From Pseudonocardiaceae bacterium (lineage in GTDB: Bacteria > Actinomycetota > Actinomycetes > Mycobacteriales > Pseudonocardiaceae): a DNA stretch of 39,495 bases. Shown one piece after another: positions 16,895 to 25,240 of this stretch. The first letter of the stretch is position 1. Every line of letters begins with the position of its first letter. The notes under the pieces were generated by a model that was not told where the DNA came from, searched no databases, and saw only the letters and a list, made by a program, of their open reading frames with translations. Where the stretch lies: the NCBI GenBank assembly GCA_009377865.1, contig WHTH01000039.1, positions 1 through 39,495 of the forward strand, written 5' to 3'. A program made the translations under genes and the position numbers.

Positions 16895-16998
16895 GTGTAG
16901 CACACGTCCGGCGCGCTCTGCGGTAGCAGGTGCGCTGGATGTCGGGCCAGCAGAGCGCGCGGGCCTGACTGTCGGTGGGCGGCGTTACCGTTCACCAC

Positions 16999-17373
16999 AT
17001 GAGTGGAATCGCACGGCTGAGCCTGACGGCACTGGACTGCGCCGACCCGCGAGCGCTGGCTGAGTTCTACGCGGCGATCACGGGCTGGGAGATCAACCAC
17101 GACGACGGTGACTGGGTGCAGCTGCGCAGCGACGGCGGCGCCACGCTGGCGTTCCAGCACGCGCCCGGGCACGGCCCCCCGGCGTGGCCGGGTGACGACA
17201 ATCCCCAGCAGGCGCATCTGGACTTCGACGTACCCGACCTCGATGTCGGCGAGAAGCACTTGCTGGCACTGGGCGCCCGCAAGGCCGACATCCAGCCGGG
17301 CACGAATTTCCGGGTGTACCTGGACCCGGCGGGCCATCCGTTCTGCCTGGTCCTCGACGAGACGATGGCGTAA
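16999..17373 (+). CDS. VOC-family (glyoxalase/bleomycin-resistance-like) protein
   Basis: 124 residues from ATG 16999. TACCGT lies 7 nt upstream, so a leaderless start is likely; no Shine-Dalgarno is present. A single VOC domain is composed of two beta-alpha-beta-beta-beta modules: 'LSLTALDCADPRALAEFYAAITGW' opens the first and 'HLDFDVPDLDVGEKHLLALGA' the second, ending in 'FRVYLDPAGHPFCLVLDE', where the metal-ligand Glu is usually placed. Members include lyases, dioxygenases and antibiotic-binding proteins, and the substrate cannot be deduced. It is transcribed divergently from the HNH-dnaE2 operon. Confidence 0.85.
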   Translation: MSGIARLSLTALDCADPRALAEFYAAITGWEINHDDGDWVQLRSDGGATLAFQHAPGHGPPAWPGDDNPQQAHLDFDVPDLDVGEKHLLALGARKADIQPGTNFRVYLDPAGHPFCLVLDETMA

Positions 17374-17503
17374 CACCGCTCGCCGGTGCCATTGCGCCAT
17401 CTCGCTAGGCTGCCGGGCTGAAGCAACGTTTCGGCTGTGATGCGCGTCCGGCGCGATGGGTCGTGCTCAGGGTGCTGCTTCGTGTCCCCACGGCCAGTCA
17501 TGC

Positions 17504-18184
17504 TCACCCGCCACCCGCGCCGGCACCGCCTCCTGCTGCGGCAGCTGCCCCGGCCTTCGCGCCGGCAGCAGTTTTCATATGCTGTTGAACTGCTCGTGCG
17601 ACCGCGTTGCCCGTAATGCCTCCATCGGCGATCTCCTTGGCGCGCTCGCGCGCCGCACGACGCTGACTCCATTCCACCAACTCACTGATCATCTCCAAGG
17701 ACACCAGCAGGCCGAGCAGCAGCGCGTCGCGCTCCTCGGGGCGGCCTTGACCATTGAGCACCGCAGTGAGCCGGTCACGGAGCCGCCGCTCCGGACCAGG
17801 GTCAGCCTCGGGGTACCGGGTGCTCGGGAACACGCCGAGGGCCTTGCGACGCTGCTCGGCGAGCACGCCCCGTTGGACCAGCCCCGTGGCAACAGTTCCG
17901 GTGATCGGCTTGAGCTGGCGTGGTAGCCGACCCAGCCATGCCTTGGCGCTGCGCGGCTTGCCCGAGCCGACGAGCACTTCATGGGCACGAACCAGCAGCG
18001 GGTGCTCTGGCGCGGCAGCATCGACGGAGTGCAGTTCCTTGCCCTCAGCCCGCAGTGCACCGACCCCGCCGAGGTCCTCCAGCAGTGCACCGGCCAGTCC
18101 GAGGTCGAGGCGACTGTTCCGGGACGAGCCCTTCTGGTCATCCAGCGCGATCAGCAACAGCTCCTCAGCCAGCAGTAAGTCCAT
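17504..18184 (-). CDS. GPP34 (GOLPH3-like) family protein
   Basis: A 226-residue protein related to the Golgi phosphoprotein GPP34/GOLPH3 family (PF05719). The diagnostic start is 'LLLAEELLLIALDDQKGS', followed by 'LGLAGALLEDL' and a hydrophobic helix 'RDALLLGLLVSLEMISELV'. In eukaryotes the family binds PI4P; bacterial functions are unknown. The C-terminal 25 residues are an Ala/Gly-rich low-complexity tail. ATG 18182-18184 lies 6 nt after TACCCT, so it is probably leaderless. It is between imuB (30 bp upstream, same strand) and the VOC gene (convergent), and could receive SOS read-through from imuB. Confidence 0.85.
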   Translation of the reverse strand: MDLLLAEELLLIALDDQKGSSRNSRLDLGLAGALLEDLGGVGALRAEGKELHSVDAAAPEHPLLVRAHEVLVGSGKPRSAKAWLGRLPRQLKPITGTVATGLVQRGVLAEQRRKALGVFPSTRYPEADPGPERRLRDRLTAVLNGQGRPEERDALLLGLLVSLEMISELVEWSQRRAARERAKEIADGGITGNAVARAVQQHMKTAAGAKAGAAAAAGGGAGAGGG

Positions 18185-18214
18185 CTTGCGAGGGTAGTAC
18201 CGAACCGTTCGCTA

Positions 18215-19837
18215 CTACTCGTAAAGTCCCTCGACCTGCCAGCGACCGGCGATACGGGCCAGCAGCACCGCGAGCGACTGGCCGGAGCCAGAATCCTCCC
18301 CCGGCTCGCCGTCGAGCACCAGCTGCAGCCGGGCACAACGCAGCCCGCCGCCGGGCTCCCACCACCGTTCGTCGACAAGCCACGGCCCGGCCCAGGACAG
18401 CACCCGTCGCGGCGGCCTGCCGGCCACCGCGACCCGGTGCGGGACGCCACTGAGTACCCCCCGCCCACTAACCCCGACCACCCGTCCGGTGTCGTCGAGC
18501 ACCTCGGCAGCCGGTGATCGGGCAGGCACCCGGGACGGCGACGGAGCGGGGAGGCGCCCCGGCCAGGGCGCGTCGACGACCCGCGCCGGGGCCGACTCGT
18601 CGCCCCAGGGCACCAGTCGGACCCGGTCAGCGGGACCCCGGCCACCGCCGGGTACGCCGGTGAGCACCGCCTCGGACCCCAGCATCCCTTGCACCCGGAC
18701 CAGCGCCCGCCCGGCCCGCTCGTCGTCCTCGCCGGTCTCACCCCACAGGCCGCGCTGCAGAGCCTGTCCTCCCACCACCTCCTCGGGGACCAGCGCCAGC
18801 CCGGTGACGCCCGCGCTAGGCCTGGCCGCCCGGGAGGTCAGCCACCCGTCGAGCTGCCAGCGCACCCGGTCGGCGATGCCGGCGGCAGACAGCGGCTCGG
18901 CGCACCGCCATACCCGGTGCAGCTCCTCGCCGGCCTCCGTGCGCGCGCTCACCCCGAGCCGGATGCAGGCCAGCCCGCGTGTTTCCAGCGCGGCGTGCAG
19001 CTGCTCGGCGGGCTCGCGGGAGGCGAAGGCCGCGGCGTCGACCCGCTCGACCGGGGGGTCGAGCGTGCGGGTGACGGCGAGATCGGCCGGCGGGCTTCGC
19101 CGGGCCAGCGGGCGCTCGTCGAGCCCGCGCGCCAGCCGATGCGCGCACACCCCATCGGGCCCGAACCGGGATGCCACGTCGTCGATCGGGAGCGCGGCGA
19201 ACGCGCCGAGGGTGCGCAGCCCGAGCCGGTGCAACAGGTCCACCAGCTCGGACCGGTCGGGACCCGTGGCGGGTCGGCGCAGCTCGGCGATGCCCAGCGG
19301 GGCGAGGAACCCGCCGGTCTCCCCCGGGCCGACCAGCAGCCCCCGGTGCGCGGCCAGTGTCGCCGCGAACAGGCCGTCGGCGATGCCGACCTGGCACTCC
19401 ACCCCGGTTTCGGCGGCCACCAGGTCGACGAACCGCTCGGCCACCGCGAGCTCGGTGCCGAAATAGTGGGTGGGGCCACGCGCGGGCACCGCCACCAGCC
19501 CGGGGCGCACGACCTCGACCCCGGGTGCCAGCGCCTCGACCGCGGCCACCACCGGTTCGAAGGCGCGGGCATCGCGGTCCGGATCGTCGGGCAGCACGGC
19601 CAGTTCGGGGCAGCGGCCCTGGGCCTCCCGGCGACGCTGCCCACGCCGCACCCCGTGCGCCCGGGCCGTCGCCGAACAGGCCACTATCCGGTTCGCCGCG
19701 ACCACGGCGACCGGCCGCTGGGCGGGCATGCCTGCCTCCGCAGCCGCCGCGACCACCGGCCAATCCGGGCACCACACGGCGACCACCCGTGCCGGCAGCA
19801 CCGAACGTGCCGGCCCCGCCACCGGATCCGCAGCCAT
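18215..19837 (-). CDS. imuB: ImuB, inactive Y-family polymerase homologue of the mutasome
   Basis: 540-residue DNA-polymerase-Y-like protein. In the mycobacterial model it is a catalytically dead adaptor that recruits DnaE2 and ImuA' to the beta clamp. The N-terminus reads 'VVAVWCPDWPVVAAAAEAG', where active Y polymerases have the D-x-D/F-F motif, so the catalytic acids are missing. The palm and finger blocks 'VVAANRIVACSATARAHGVRRGQRRREAQ' and 'VECQVGIADGLFAATLAAH', and the little-finger region, follow. The protein ends in 'GRWQVEGLYE'. It starts one nucleotide after the imuA stop (ATG 19835-19837). A clamp-binding QLPLW-type motif was not obvious by eye. Confidence 0.9.
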   Translation of the reverse strand: MAADPVAGPARSVLPARVVAVWCPDWPVVAAAAEAGMPAQRPVAVVAANRIVACSATARAHGVRRGQRRREAQGRCPELAVLPDDPDRDARAFEPVVAAVEALAPGVEVVRPGLVAVPARGPTHYFGTELAVAERFVDLVAAETGVECQVGIADGLFAATLAAHRGLLVGPGETGGFLAPLGIAELRRPATGPDRSELVDLLHRLGLRTLGAFAALPIDDVASRFGPDGVCAHRLARGLDERPLARRSPPADLAVTRTLDPPVERVDAAAFASREPAEQLHAALETRGLACIRLGVSARTEAGEELHRVWRCAEPLSAAGIADRVRWQLDGWLTSRAARPSAGVTGLALVPEEVVGGQALQRGLWGETGEDDERAGRALVRVQGMLGSEAVLTGVPGGGRGPADRVRLVPWGDESAPARVVDAPWPGRLPAPSPSRVPARSPAAEVLDDTGRVVGVSGRGVLSGVPHRVAVAGRPPRRVLSWAGPWLVDERWWEPGGGLRCARLQLVLDGEPGEDSGSGQSLAVLLARIAGRWQVEGLYE

Positions 19838-19838
19838 C

Positions 19839-20552
19839 TCAGCTCACCGTCCGGATATCCGCGCCGTCGGAGCCGGGCGTCACGGCAGCCACCGGCCCGC
19901 CGGGCCCGGGCAGCAGCAACCGCGCGGTCCAGGGTCGCGCCGCCGCACCCCGCCCCGCCGCGCGCACCAGCACCTCGCGGCTGTGCAGCCGGCCGTGGCC
20001 CGCCTCCGCGCCGTGCCAGGTATCGGTGCGGCACTCCAGCTCGACGTCGGCACTCGGCCACCGTCCGAGCGGCAGCAGCACCGAGCCACGCTGCCGCGCC
20101 CGGGCTGCCAGCGACCGCCGCGCCCCGGAGGGGAGCTGGTCGGCTCCCGACAGCGCGACCAGACCCACCCCGTCGAGCAAAGAAGCCGCGACCTGGGACG
20201 ACTCCGGCCCGGGAGCGGGCACCAGTGCCAGCCGGCGCACCGCCACCCCCGCCTCCACAGCAGCGAGAACCCCGAGGTCGGGCACGCCTATCACCGCTGC
20301 CCACACCCCGTCGGCGGTGGCCGCAGCCAACAATGCCAGCAGCAGCGACACCGAGCCCCGGACCGCGACCACCGTCCCGGGTCGGAGCCCCCCGTCGGGC
20401 AGCAACGGCAGCAACGGCGCGGCCACCGGGAACGGGGGCCTGCCGCCCGGGATGTCGGGGCGCTCATCCAGGGCGGACGCCGAGACCACAACCGAGCGCC
20501 GGCCAAGGCCGTCCAGCCGCTGCAGCACTGAAGCGACGGTCGCGCCAGCCAT
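19839..20552 (-). CDS. imuA': ImuA' (RecA/SulA-like mutasome component)
   Basis: 237 residues from ATG 20550-20552, with GGAGG about 8 nt upstream. The start begins 'MAGATVASVLQRLDGLGRR', typical of actinobacterial ImuA'. The middle resembles a degenerate RecA-like ATPase core: 'LPDGGLRPGTVVAVRGSVSLLLALLAAA' sits where RecA has Walker A but lacks GKT. It partners ImuB and DnaE2 in damage-induced mutagenesis. The stop is one base before imuB. A perfect LexA box lies about 77 nt upstream of the ATG. An in-frame GTG inside that box would add about 30 residues, but the strong ribosome binding site favours the ATG. Confidence 0.85.
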   Translation of the reverse strand: MAGATVASVLQRLDGLGRRSVVVSASALDERPDIPGGRPPFPVAAPLLPLLPDGGLRPGTVVAVRGSVSLLLALLAAATADGVWAAVIGVPDLGVLAAVEAGVAVRRLALVPAPGPESSQVAASLLDGVGLVALSGADQLPSGARRSLAARARQRGSVLLPLGRWPSADVELECRTDTWHGAEAGHGRLHSREVLVRAAGRGAAARPWTARLLLPGPGGPVAAVTPGSDGADIRTVS

Positions 20553-20874
20553 CTGACAGCCTCCCTCCTGACGGCGCAGCGCGCGCGGCGGCGCGTCCGG
20601 ACCCCGCTGCGGGGAAGGCAGCGAATACTCGAACACATGTTCGATATGAATCATTAGACCCCGTCGTGCGATCGACGTCAAGCGCCGGGCCTGAAGGTTG
20701 TGACGGAACGTCGCAGCATGCCTCATGCGAAACGGTGATGCCCCACCCGTTCGGAGGTTCGGTTCCGTGCCGTGGACCGGCTAGCGTGCGAAGCGCACTG
20801 CAAACAGGCCGGGTCAGGGATCAGCGACCGGCTATGGTAGGGGTGGTGCCGCGCGACGCCCTGGAGGCGGACTG
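20553..20874. other. Divergent intergenic region between imuA' and a small gene
   Basis: About 320 bp. It holds the imuA' Shine-Dalgarno at the left end, the LexA box at 20629-20644, and on the right TATGGT (20833-20838), a plausible -10 for the rightward small gene. Otherwise no gene, tRNA or strong hairpin was seen. Confidence 0.5.
20629..20644. promoter_or_regulatory. LexA/SOS box upstream of imuA'-imuB
   Basis: TCGAACACATGTTCGA is identical in all 16 positions, including the N4 core, to the box before the HNH-dnaE2 operon. It is 77-92 nt upstream of the imuA' ATG. Damage-induced co-expression of both operons is the expected consequence. Confidence 0.9.
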
Positions 20875-21126
20875 GTGAATCTTCACGTTCTGGACGAGAC
20901 CCTGCGGCGCATCGGTATCCCGATGACGCTGGTGTCACTCGGCCACCACGTCGATTCGGCATGGTGCATGGTCCCGACCGGTGGACATTGGGAGGTCTAC
21001 TGGAGCAGTCAGGCCGCCAAGCATTCCCACGCGGAACTCGTCGACGAGTCGACGGCCTGCTACTTCCTGCTCGGCAAGCTGGTGTACGACCAGGTGCTCG
21101 CCGGAGAGTTCGAGCTTCCGGGCTGA
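20875..21126 (+). CDS. Small conserved-looking hypothetical protein
   Basis: 83 residues from GTG 20875-20877, preceded by GGAGG about 7 nt upstream, a strong start. Sequence features are an N-terminal helix 'LDETLRRIGIP', the strand-like 'WCMVPTGGHWEVYWSSQ' and a helix 'STACYFLLGKLVYDQVLAGEF'. It has no signal peptide or transmembrane segment. The layout resembles small actinobacterial proteins of unknown function with an SH3-like or swapped beta-sheet core, but I do not recognise a named family. It is monocistronic, divergent from imuA' and convergent with purH. Confidence 0.7.
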   Translation: MNLHVLDETLRRIGIPMTLVSLGHHVDSAWCMVPTGGHWEVYWSSQAAKHSHAELVDESTACYFLLGKLVYDQVLAGEFELPG

Positions 21127-21331
21127 CCCGTGCAGCCCGTTCAGCAGCGGGCAGCAGCCGCGTCGGCCCCCGAGTTCCGACGACCGACCGGGCGCCTCCG
21201 GACGGATGGCGCTCCCCGCTTCCGGCCTGCAGCCACGCGGCTCAGTGTCACCAGTGTCACTCGACTGATCAAGCGGGTAATCGGGTGGACGTTCCCGCTC
21301 CCGCGGTCGCGACGAGCGACGCCGTGACCGT
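21127..21331. other. Intergenic, convergent genes
   Basis: The region between the small hypothetical gene and the purH stop. Short imperfect inverted repeats occur, but none is long enough to call as a terminator. No gene was seen. Confidence 0.35.
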
Positions 21332-22912
21332 TCAGTGCGCGAAGTGCCGCGTACCGGTGAGGTAGAGCGGCACGCCTGCGGCCTCCGCCGCGGCGGTGAC
21401 CTCGGCGTCGCGCACCGACCCACCCGGCTGCACGACCGCGCGGACCCCGGCGTCGAGCAGCACCGCCAGCCCGTCCGGGAACGGGAAGAAGGCGTCCGAG
21501 GCGGCCACCGAACCCGCCGCCCGTTCGCCTGCCCGGCCGACCGCGAGTCGCGCGGCGTCGACCCGGTTCACCTGCCCCATGCCGCTGCCGACGGTGGCCC
21601 CGTCCGTGACGAGCAGGATCGCGTTCGACTTCACCGCGCGGCAGGCCCGCCACGCGAAGGCGAGATCGGCGAGCGTCGCGTCGTCGACCGGTGAGCCGCA
21701 GGCCAGCGTCCAGGCCGTCGGGTCGTCACCGGCGGCGTCGAGCACGTCGCGGTCCTGCAGCAGGAGCCCGCCGGAGACCGTACGGAACTCCACCCCGTTG
21801 CGGGCCGGCGGTTGCGCCACCAGCAGCCGGACGTTGCGCTTGCGGGCCAGCACGTCGACCGCCCCGTCGGCATAGAACGGTGCGACCACCACCTCGGTGA
21901 ACACCTCGGCGACCTGCTCGGCCAGCTCCACGGTGACCTCGCGGTTGACGGCGATCACCCCGCCGAACGCGCTGACCGGATCGCACGCGTGCGCCTTGCG
22001 GTGCGCGTCGGCGACGCCGGTGCCCGAGACTGCGATGCCGCACGGGTTGGCGTGCTTGATGATCGCGACACAGGTCGAGCCGTGGTCGTGCGCGGCGCGC
22101 CAAGCGGCATCGGCGTCGACGTAGTTGTTGTAAGACATCTCCTTGCCGTGCAGTTGCTCCGCGCCGGCAAGCCCGGTGGCCGGGCCGTTTCCGGACAGGT
22201 ACAGCGCGCCACGCTGATGCGGATTCTCGCCGTAACGCAGCACCGCGCCGCGCCGCCACGATGCGCCCATCCAGGTGGGGAAGCTTTCCGTTGCATCCGC
22301 ATCGTCCTTATCGGACACTGCCGAGCCCATCCACGATGCCACCGCGATGTCGTAGTCGGCGGTGTGCCGGAACGCCGCGACGGCCAGCGCCCGGCGCTGT
22401 GCCTGTGTGAACCCGCCCGACCGCACCGCGTCGAGTACCTCGCCGTAGCCGGCTGGATCGACGGCAACGGCGACCGACGCGTGGTTCTTGGCCGCAGCCC
22501 GCACCATCGCCGCGCCACCGATGTCGATCTGCTCGATGCACTCCTCCGGATCGGCTCCGGAGGCGACCGTCGTGACGAACGGGTAGAGGTTGGCCACCAG
22601 CAGGTCGAACGGCGCCACCTCGAGCCAGCCGAGCGCTTCGGCGTGCTCGGGCTTGCGGCTGTCACCCAGCAGCCCGGCATGCACCCGCGGGTGCAGCGTC
22701 TTGACGCGTCCGTCCAGGACATCCGGGAAGCCGGTGAGCTCCTCGACGGTCGTCACGGGGACCCCGGCGTCGCTGATCCGGTCGGCGGTCGACCCGGTGG
22801 AGACGATCTGGACCCCCGCCCCGTGCAATCCGGTCGCGAGCTCCAGCAGGCCACCCTTGTCCGACACGCTCACCAGCGCCCGGCGCACCGGCACGCGATC
22901 TTCAGCAGTCAC
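21332..22912 (-). CDS. purH: Bifunctional AICAR formyltransferase/IMP cyclohydrolase
   Basis: Last two steps of IMP synthesis. The 526-residue length is standard. The N-terminal IMP cyclohydrolase (MGS-like) domain covers about 1-190: '[17 protein letters not shown]', 'STGSTADRI', '[13 protein letters not shown]'. The C-terminal AICAR transformylase domain has '[13 protein letters not shown]', '[14 protein letters not shown]' and the catalytic '[11 protein letters not shown]' (Lys-His). The GTG start 22910-22912 lies inside purN: the genes overlap by 11 nt, and the Shine-Dalgarno AAAGG is within the purN coding end. Uses 10-formyl-THF, the FolD product. Confidence 0.95.
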   Translation of the reverse strand: MTAEDRVPVRRALVSVSDKGGLLELATGLHGAGVQIVSTGSTADRISDAGVPVTTVEELTGFPDVLDGRVKTLHPRVHAGLLGDSRKPEHAEALGWLEVAPFDLLVANLYPFVTTVASGADPEECIEQIDIGGAAMVRAAAKNHASVAVAVDPAGYGEVLDAVRSGGFTQAQRRALAVAAFRHTADYDIAVASWMGSAVSDKDDADATESFPTWMGASWRRGAVLRYGENPHQRGALYLSGNGPATGLAGAEQLHGKEMSYNNYVDADAAWRAAHDHGSTCVAIIKHANPCGIAVSGTGVADAHRKAHACDPVSAFGGVIAVNREVTVELAEQVAEVFTEVVVAPFYADGAVDVLARKRNVRLLVAQPPARNGVEFRTVSGGLLLQDRDVLDAAGDDPTAWTLACGSPVDDATLADLAFAWRACRAVKSNAILLVTDGATVGSGMGQVNRVDAARLAVGRAGERAAGSVAASDAFFPFPDGLAVLLDAGVRAVVQPGGSVRDAEVTAAAEAAGVPLYLTGTRHFAH

Positions 22913-23534
22913 GGAAGTGAACCTTTCGTCCGGTGACGGTGGCGCCGCAGCGGGCCAGGCAGGCCACCACGTCGATCAGCAGTCGTCGTTCCACCGTCTT
23001 GATCCTCTCGTGCAGCCCGTCCGCCGTGTCGCCCGGGAACACCTCGACCGCCTGCTGCGCCAGGATGGGGCCGGTGTCGGTCCCGCTGTCGACGAGGTGC
23101 ACGGTGGCTCCGCTGACCCGCACGCCGTGCGCGAGTGCATCGGCCACCGCGTGCGCGCCGGGAAAGGACGGCAGCAACGCGGGGTGGGTGTTGATGGCCC
23201 GGCCCGCGAAGCGTTCCAGGAACGCCGGGCCGAGAATCTTCCTGAAGCCCGCGCAGACCACCAGGTCGGGCTCGTGCTCGGCGACGGCGGCGGTCAAAGC
23301 GCAGTCCCATCCGGCCCGGTCGGGATGCTCTCGCAGTGCCACGGCGAAGGCCGGCAGACCGGCACGCTGGGCGCGCTGCAGTCCGCCGGCATCCCACCGA
23401 TCCGCACCCACCGCCACCACATCCGCCGGGTAGCCGGGCTCGGCCGTAGCGTCGAGCAGGGATGCCAGCAGCGTCCCCGATCCGGAGACCAGGACGACGA
23501 CGCGAGTCGGCACCGGCAACTGCAGCCGGTGCAC
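22902..23534 (-). CDS. purN: Phosphoribosylglycinamide formyltransferase
   Basis: Formylates GAR with 10-formyl-THF, the third step of purine synthesis. The chosen start GTG 23532-23534 gives 210 residues, close to M. tuberculosis PurN. GTG 23513 and longer starts are possible, and no start has a convincing Shine-Dalgarno. Signatures are '[19 protein letters not shown]' (phosphate loop; the LL in place of NL is normal in actinobacterial PurN), '[17 protein letters not shown]' and '[13 protein letters not shown]' (catalytic Asn and His). The loop '[19 protein letters not shown]' carries the catalytic Asp. It overlaps purH by 11 nt and is divergent from the FAD oxidoreductase. Confidence 0.9.
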   Translation of the reverse strand: MHRLQLPVPTRVVVLVSGSGTLLASLLDATAEPGYPADVVAVGADRWDAGGLQRAQRAGLPAFAVALREHPDRAGWDCALTAAVAEHEPDLVVCAGFRKILGPAFLERFAGRAINTHPALLPSFPGAHAVADALAHGVRVSGATVHLVDSGTDTGPILAQQAVEVFPGDTADGLHERIKTVERRLLIDVVACLARCGATVTGRKVHFRDC

Positions 23535-23649
23535 AGCGGGCGCGGTGCTCAGCGCGGGAACTCCTGGCAGAGGGGGCGGGCTCGGCCGCAAGACTAGCCG
23601 CCGCGCCGCTGCGGGTGCAGTCGGGCCGCTCGCAGCCGATAGTGGGCGC

Positions 23650-25239
23650 ATGGACGTCACCGCAGACGCCGTCGTGGTCGGCGGCGGGCATCACGGCCTG
23701 GTCGCCGCGGCAGTGCTGGCCGATGCCGGCTGGGACGTCTGCCTGCTCGAGGCATCCGACGGGGTGGGTGGGGCGGTGCGCTCGGCATGGCTGCACCCCG
23801 GCTACGTCACCGACCTGTTCAGCGCCTTCTACCCGCTGGCGCATGCCTCGCCGATCCTGCGCTCGCTGGACCTGGAAGGTCACGGGCTGCGCTGGTCGCA
23901 GGCACCCGCGGTGCTGGCACACCCGCTCGGCCCCGACGGCGAGGATGCCGCGGTGCTGCACCGCCGTCGCGTGGACACCGCGGCCGGTCTCGGCGGCCGT
24001 GACGGCGATGCGTGGCTGAACCTGTGCCGGCAATGGGACCGGCTGCGGGAACCGTTGCTGCGAACGCTGTTCACCGCGTTCCCCCCGGTACGCGGGCCGG
24101 TGGCGCTGCTGCGCCGCATCGGGACGGCCGACGCGCTGCGGCTGGCGCGCTTCCTCGCGCTGCCCGCGCACCGGATGGGCCGCGAGCTCTTCGACGGCGA
24201 CGCCGGCCGGCTGCTGCTCGCGGGTAACGCGGTGCACACCGACGTGCCTGCCGACGCGGCGGTCAGCGGAGTGTTCGGCTGGCTGCTGGCGATGCTCGGC
24301 CAGGACGGCGGCTTCCCGGTGCCGGTCGGCGGGTCCGGCGAGCTCTCGGCCGCGCTGGGCCGCCGGGCCACGACCGCCGGCGCGCAGCTGCACACCGGAC
24401 AGCGGGTGGAGCGGATCCTGGTCGAGGGCGGACGGGCGGTCGGGGTGCGGACGGCAACCGGGATGACGGTGCGCGCCCGCCGCGCGGTGCTCGCCGACGT
24501 CGACGCCCCGAGCCTCTACGGCGAGTTGCTCGCCCCTGACGCCGTGCCGCGGCGGTTGCTCGACGACCTGCATCGCTTCCAGTGGGACACCCCCGTGGTC
24601 AAGCTGAACTGGGCGCTCGACGGGCCGATCCCGTGGCGGGCGGCAGCGGTCGGTGATGCCGGCACGGTGCACCTGGGACGGGATGCGGACGGGCTGGTGC
24701 GCTGGACAGCGGAGATCGAGACGGGCGCGGCGACGTCGCAGCCGTTCCTGCTGTTCGGCCAGATGACCACCGCGGACCCGACCCGCTCGCCACCGGGAAC
24801 CGAAAGCGCCTGGGCATACACCCACCTGCCGCGCGGGGTGCGCGATGACGCGAACGCAGCGGCGCTCGCCGCGCGGGTGGACGAGTTGGTCGAGCAGTAC
24901 GCGCCGGGCTTCGGCGGCCACATCGTCGCGCGGCACGTGCAAGGACCGGGGGAGCTGCAAGCGGCCGACGCGAACCTCGTCGCCGGCGCCGTCAACGGGG
25001 GTACCGCGCAGCTGCACCAGCAGCTCGTCTTCCGCCCGGTGCCCGGGTTGGGCCGCCCGGAGACGCCGATCGGCAACCTCTATCTCGCCAGCGCGTCGGC
25101 ACATCCCGGCGGCGGGGTCCACGGGGTGTGCGGCTGGCTTGCCGCGCGGGCCGCGCTGGGCGAGCACGGCCTCGCGGGAGCTCTGCGGCGCCGGGTGACC
25201 TCCGCGGCCATGGAGCTGCTCTACCGCGACGGCAAGTAG
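23650..25239 (+). CDS. FAD-dependent oxidoreductase, phytoene-desaturase/PYROXD2-like
   Basis: 529 residues from ATG 23650. GATAGT lies 6 nt upstream, so a leaderless start is likely. The N-terminal Rossmann motif 'AVVVGGGHHGLVAAAVLADAGWDVCLLEA' (7-35) binds FAD and is followed by 'GVGGAVRS'. The middle has 'FPVPVGGSGELSAALGRR', a second conserved FAD-proximal block. The C-terminal 'NLYLASASAHPGGGVHGVCGWLAA' is typical of the carotenoid desaturase/NAD(P)-FAD superfamily. No carotenoid genes are nearby, so the substrate is unknown. Its stop is one base from the stop of the convergent DUF6350 gene. Confidence 0.85.
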   Translation: MDVTADAVVVGGGHHGLVAAAVLADAGWDVCLLEASDGVGGAVRSAWLHPGYVTDLFSAFYPLAHASPILRSLDLEGHGLRWSQAPAVLAHPLGPDGEDAAVLHRRRVDTAAGLGGRDGDAWLNLCRQWDRLREPLLRTLFTAFPPVRGPVALLRRIGTADALRLARFLALPAHRMGRELFDGDAGRLLLAGNAVHTDVPADAAVSGVFGWLLAMLGQDGGFPVPVGGSGELSAALGRRATTAGAQLHTGQRVERILVEGGRAVGVRTATGMTVRARRAVLADVDAPSLYGELLAPDAVPRRLLDDLHRFQWDTPVVKLNWALDGPIPWRAAAVGDAGTVHLGRDADGLVRWTAEIETGAATSQPFLLFGQMTTADPTRSPPGTESAWAYTHLPRGVRDDANAAALAARVDELVEQYAPGFGGHIVARHVQGPGELQAADANLVAGAVNGGTAQLHQQLVFRPVPGLGRPETPIGNLYLASASAHPGGGVHGVCGWLAARAALGEHGLAGALRRRVTSAAMELLYRDGK

Positions 25240-25240
25240 T

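Noticed and set aside
22909-25167. 752-codon leftward frame opposite the FAD oxidoreductase
   Set aside because: Low-complexity composition and no domain; the rightward FAD gene has a clear dinucleotide motif and correct codon bias.
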